Positions 60,522 through 64,000 of a stretch of DNA of 64,000 nucleotides are shown here, piece after piece. The notes under the pieces are model-generated. The model was not told the origin of the DNA. It saw nothing but the letters and a program-made list of their open reading frames with translations, and did not search any database. Made by a program: the position numbers and the translations under genes. Position 1 is the stretch's first letter; each line of letters begins with the position of its first letter. Source of the DNA: Stictocephala bisonia (Eukaryota; Arthropoda; Insecta; Hemiptera; Membracidae); NCBI GenBank assembly GCA_035578905.1, contig JAQJVL010000005.1, positions 2,720,474 through 2,784,473 of the forward strand. Direction: 5' to 3'.

Positions 60522-60820
60522 TATGAGAAATATAAAACATTAACAAATCATACAGTATTCCGGCTAAAAAATAACTTTCGACCATTTCGTTATTTATAAT
60601 CAAAGCACATCGTGTTTTATATCACTTTTCTTAGTTTTGTTAGTACTTTACAAATATTCTATTAAAATTGAGATATTATGAGAAAGTAAAAAAAGTTAAT
60701 AATTCTATTAGAGGGGCTAGTTGGTGACTCATTATGGAAACAGCTGCGAGCGCCGGGGGGAGGAAAGGACAGACACAGGTAGCTGGCGGGTCCGTGCGCC
60801 ACCCTACCGTATACAGACTG
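60522..60820 (-). repeat. right TIR of the DD82E transposon
   Basis: About 299 bp, inverse of the left TIR, ending at the TA duplication. Confidence 0.92.
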
Positions 60821-60878
60821 TAGTTCCTTAGAAATCAAAATTCAAACTCGAGTGCACATCATTTCTGCACGAATGTAG

Positions 60879-61008
60879 GTTATTTAATAACCTACCCCAA
60901 CAAATTAAAAAAAGTAAGACTAAAGTGCAATTCAGGAGAAAGTTTAAAACGTTTTTGGAAACTAATGCTTTTTACTCTTTAAAGGAGTATTATCAGTTTA
61001 AACGCTAG
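60879..61008 (+). pseudogene. LINE reverse transcriptase relic, 3' end
   Basis: Continues the frame interrupted at 56,797: LFNNLPQQIKKSKTKVQFRR, then FKTFLETNAFYSLKEYYQF, stop TAG at 61,006-61,008. This is the typical last segment of LINE ORF2 proteins (LP..I+ .. F+..L+..L ....fYs..Ef). The upstream half ends YIVLG just before the palindromic element and joins here without a gap. Confidence 0.72.
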
Positions 61009-62321
61009 GTGGTGTGTCTGAATGGTCTAGCTGTACAAAGCTCTAATACTTTATGTATGTTTTCATGTTTTTTGACAAAGTTTATTTATCTATTTAATTA
61101 TGATTATTTTGTTATTATATTTAAGAACTTGATGATCCATAATATTTGTATAAAATGTATTTTGTGTACAAATCTATATGCTAATAAATAATTTAAATTT
61201 ATAAAATGAAATCTTGTACATGATCATAGTTACAAAGAACATATTTTTTGACCCATTAGCGACATTTTATCTTGTCAGGGGGACGGCCCTCGAGGAGTTG
61301 AACGAAAATGTCCAATGTAAGCCTAGGTCGAGTTTGGTATCAAATGAAAGGTCTATTCAAGATAAATTAATTGCCGCAAACTGGCCTTTGAATGGTTTAT
61401 CCTTTCCAGAGTAGCGGTCATTTGAATTTCAAATTAACTAATTTGAACAATATTATTTCTCTCCTATTTAACGGTTTCTAGTAAATTATTTTGATAAAAA
61501 ATTATGCTTTATGGAACACAATTAAATTATCCAAACTAAAAAAAAATAAATTATCCAATTATCTATGGAAAAAATAAAGTCAAAATGTTTCCATACTTTT
61601 TCCATCCTGCATATTTAAACTTATGGAAAATATATAAAATAAATAAGAATTCATATTCATTTTACTATTTTCATATTGATTATAGATTTACACTACACAT
61701 TTTGTTCTTTGTTCTCGCCTTGTTTTAGATGTCACATTTTCTTTGCTCACAAATTTGTTTCCAAAATTTATATTTTGTGAAAATGATAAAGAATGCACCT
61801 CTTACAATAAAATATTACAAATAACGTTGTTTGAGTGCCAGTTTATGTACAGTTCACAGCATTGTTTGAGACATTAATTAATTAATACAATGAAACTATT
61901 TTAGATTTACCTTGGTATGATATTTGACCTATTGAATTACTTTCAGTGAAAAGGAAATTACTGTAGAATTTAAAAGATGATATAAATGAATTTTTAAATA
62001 TTGCATTAAGTTATAATCACCTGTACAATTTATTGCTTTAGTTTCCCCAAAAATAATGTAAATTCCTTAAACATGTCTAGACCAATCCCTATTTTTATTA
62101 AAATAACAATTTAATCAACTAAATCGCTTAAAATAGTGGTCATGCTAATACTCAGCAGAGTGGAAATTCTTGTTATATACAACAAAATAAATTTTAATTT
62201 AAAACCCAAAACTATCTTTCTTAAAAACATTAATCGAAAAATAAATGAATCACTTATGTGTTGACAAGTCACAATCTGCCACTGGAAAGTTCCATGCATT
62301 GTTGGCGCTCTGCTCTGTTAA
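61009..62321. other. AT-rich stretch, LINE 3' UTR then unique DNA
   Basis: The first roughly 200 bp are probably the 3' UTR of the relic LINE. A 66-codon frame at 61,214-61,414 with GC-richer text (CGGCCCTCGAGGAGTTGAAC) has no recognised domain. The remainder is AT-rich with no gene. Confidence 0.4.
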
Positions 62322-62871
62322 TCTATACATATATATAAAAGGCAAATCCCTCACTGATTGACTCACTCACTCATCGCTAATTCTCCAACTTCCCATGTAG
62401 GTAGAGAGCTGAAATTTTGTACACTGTTTCTTTAGAACTTAAATAGGACAACTAAAGTATTTTCATCTTGATAAAGTACTCCTAAGGGGTATAAAGCACC
62501 CTTAAAAGATTGGTCCATAAGGATAACATTGGGTTGATTTTAGTAAATTAATAACAGCTGTTTTGTAAATAAATAAACATGTCTATTTTGAATGTTTGAC
62601 ATTATACTATTTAATATTTTACTATGAGTTTAATCTTCAGCTGTTAAACAAAAATAAATGAAATGAACACTCTTGAAATAGGCTAAATAGGTGGCAAAGC
62701 AATTAGTGTGAGTGAGATACTGTACCGAAATGTAATATTGTAATTTTACGTTATATAGTTAATATACCGATTTTTGTATTGAATAGTTACATGCCGAGGC
62801 CGAAGGCCGAGGTGTATCGAGCGTAGCGAGCGTCGGGGTTGGCACGCAAAGCGTGCAGGGGTGTCCCCTAG
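62322..62871 (+). mobile_element. non-autonomous Helitron (550 bp)
   Basis: 5' end TCTATACATATATATAAAAG follows a host A at 62,321. The 3' end has the hairpin GCACGC-AAA-GCGTGC, then AGGGGTGTCCCCTAG, with a host T at 62,872. TC at the 5' end, CTRR (CTAG) at the 3' end, a hairpin about ten bases before it, insertion between A and T and no TIR or target duplication are the Helitron hallmarks. Two further palindrome-rich motifs (GAGGCCGAAGGCCGAGG and CGAGCGTAGCGAGCG) precede the terminal hairpin. No Rep/helicase frame, so it depends on another element. Confidence 0.85.
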
Positions 62872-62938
62872 TACTATATAAAGTAGTTCTATAAGTAGTT
62901 ATAGTCAAAATAAATCACAATGATTAATAAACTCTTAA

Positions 62939-63347
62939 GAGTCTGCAGAGGCTCTTAAAATGTTGATTTTAATCCCATAAGAACAATGCTATTTGTGAAT
63001 CCATATTTTTCCGTTATTTATTGACGAACAGTTGTATATGAGGTGTTATTTTAAACGTTGTCATATTGCGAATTGGGGTTGCTTTTCATATATTGAATAC
63101 ATACGCCTAGTTTAGAAAATAAAAACTTCAAACTAAATATTTTGGGTATTTTTTTCTAGAAAAATAATTAAAAATTCGCAAAGCAATTCCAACGCGCAAT
63201 TTCATTCTTGATCAAATACAATTTGTTTGGAAAATCCTTTTAAAAATATCTGTTAATTTGGATAATATGCGTGATCGTATGTCCGGTTCGAAAATAATAC
63301 TGTTCTTATGGGATTAAACCCAACATGGCCGCAGCCTCTGCAGAATG
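62939..63347. mobile_element. 409-bp MITE with TTAA target duplication
   Basis: TIRs of about 46 bp, GAGTCTGCAGAGGCT at the left and AGCCTCTGCAGAATG at the right end, with the inner match TTTAATCCCATAAGAACA. TTAA flanks both ends (62,935-62,938 and 63,348-63,351). TTAA suits piggyBac or Kolobok superfamilies. No coding content. Confidence 0.75.
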
Positions 63348-63351
63348 TTAA

Positions 63352-64000
63352 TTACTGTACTGTACTAATTAATAAGTACGTGACCCCATCTTTAAGTGAC
63401 ACTGTGTTTACAAAGGTAACCAGACCTCGTGAGTATGCCACCGTCAAACGTTAGGCTGTAACCTCAATTCCCTTGTCATTTTTTGAGGTTGATTAGATAT
63501 TTCATTAAGAAGAAAAAATATGTTTGTTTTTTATATAATTATTTTAATTTCTGGTAGGTATAAAAGTATCTAGTGGTCATTCATGTTGTTTTGTTTGCAT
63601 TTGTTATTAGTTGTTGATATAAATTGGACTTAGTACGCTATACCTTTTTGCTCTAAATTTACTTTTTGACTTAGTATAGCCTATAGTCTTCTTAGTATTA
63701 CAGTTAGTAATTAGACGTATTAATCATTCTTATTTGCTTCAATTAGTATTGTTGGACGACTTCTTTCTCATGTAACAATCGTACTGAATCATGAACGGTT
63801 AAATCTGTAAAATTGTTTTGTAAAATGGGTTGTCTGTTGAAATAAATAGATGAAATGAAATACTCCACATACTGAACTATTTTGTTTTCTCTTTCGTACG
63901 AAAGGTAAGTGGTCTACAAATACGAGTACGAGAGCATAGGGGGGGGGGGTTGTGACGTAGCATGACTCGGTATGGTAAGTTTTTAAACACATTAGACATG
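63352..64000. other. AT-rich end of window
   Basis: No gene recognised. A G run of about ten at 63,939-63,949. Confidence 0.5.

Larger units (their letters stand above)
57742..60820 (+). mobile_element. complete Tc1/mariner-related DD82E transposon
   Basis: Ends CAGTCTGTATACGG and the exact inverse, flanked by TA (57,740-57,741 and 60,821-60,822), the target duplication of the IS630/Tc1/mariner group. TIRs are long: 57,742 to about 58,035 and about 60,522 to 60,820, with few mismatches (three in the outermost 98 bp or so). They contain GC-rich outer and AT-rich inner parts. One intact transposase frame lies between. Total length 3,079 bp. From memory, a DD82E family named Sailor has been described, and this element matches that spacing. 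Confidence 0.93.
56798..60878. mobile_element. palindromic long-TIR (foldback-like) element hosting a DD82E transposon
   Basis: Left arm 56,798 to about 57,278 and right arm about 57,300-57,741 plus 60,823-60,878 are diverged inverted copies over nearly their whole length (about 490 bp each), meeting at an AT-rich centre. Landmarks are CTGTCGGCGCAGAAATTCTG at the left end and ATTTCTGCACGAATGTAG at the right end. GGTTA flanks the left end (56,793-56,797) and GTTA or GGTTA follows the right end (60,878-60,882), so a 4-5 bp target duplication is likely. Without the internal DD82E insertion it is about 1.0 kb. Removing it joins LGL and FNNLP of the disrupted reverse transcriptase in frame. Solo arms occur at 5.8 and 52.5 kb. 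The superfamily is unknown. Confidence 0.72.

Overview
The window looks like AT-rich, TE-laden and satellite-laden nuclear DNA of an animal, most likely an arthropod and possibly an insect. The evidence is the mix of element types: CR1-like and RNase H-bearing non-LTR retrotransposons, tRNA-derived SINEs, a Tc1/mariner-related DD82E transposon, a non-autonomous Helitron, MITEs, and a ZMYM1/hAT-like transposase relic. There are no operons and no ribosome binding sites, and the few host-like coding pieces look like exons with splice signals. The species cannot be named from this sequence.

Layout. 0-4 kb: a 78-bp array (open for 992 codons) and a 68-bp array. 4-6.3 kb: hAT-like transposase relic and one arm of a repeat that recurs at 52.5 and 57 kb. 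7-8.9 kb: 33-bp array. 9.7-10.3 kb: SINE interrupted by a 344-bp MITE. 10.5-14.7 kb: decayed minisatellite field, LINE tail and a 3-kb 31-bp array. 15.2 kb: another SINE. 17.3-19.2 kb: long-TIR element interrupted by an RNase H LINE fragment. 20.8-25.6 kb: nearly complete CR1-like LINE. 27-36.1 kb: 59-bp satellite carrying two copies of a 5'-truncated LINE tail and a 2.4-kb corrupted stretch. 36.5 kb: SINE. 41.3-52.5 kb: four arrays in a row (35/36, 100, 80 and 36 bp). 53.2-53.7 kb: possible host exons on the minus strand. 54.7-61 kb: a three-level nested insertion. 62.3-63.4 kb: Helitron and TTAA MITE. By rough count tandem arrays fill about 26 kb, some 40 percent of the window.

Only three reading frames look like intact protein genes, and all belong to mobile elements. 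The LINE ORF1 (20,829-22,568) joins a Ulp1-type cysteine protease domain to an SGNH esterase domain. The overlapping ORF2 (22,424-25,417) has endonuclease and reverse transcriptase with catalytic motifs in place. The DD82E transposase (58,430-59,896) lies between nearly perfect TIRs of about 295 bp with a TA target duplication.

The most unusual biology is the ORF1 domain combination and the nested insertion at 54.7-61 kb, where removing two younger insertions rejoins the reading frame of an old reverse transcriptase. The 30.2-32.6 kb stretch should be treated as suspect assembly.
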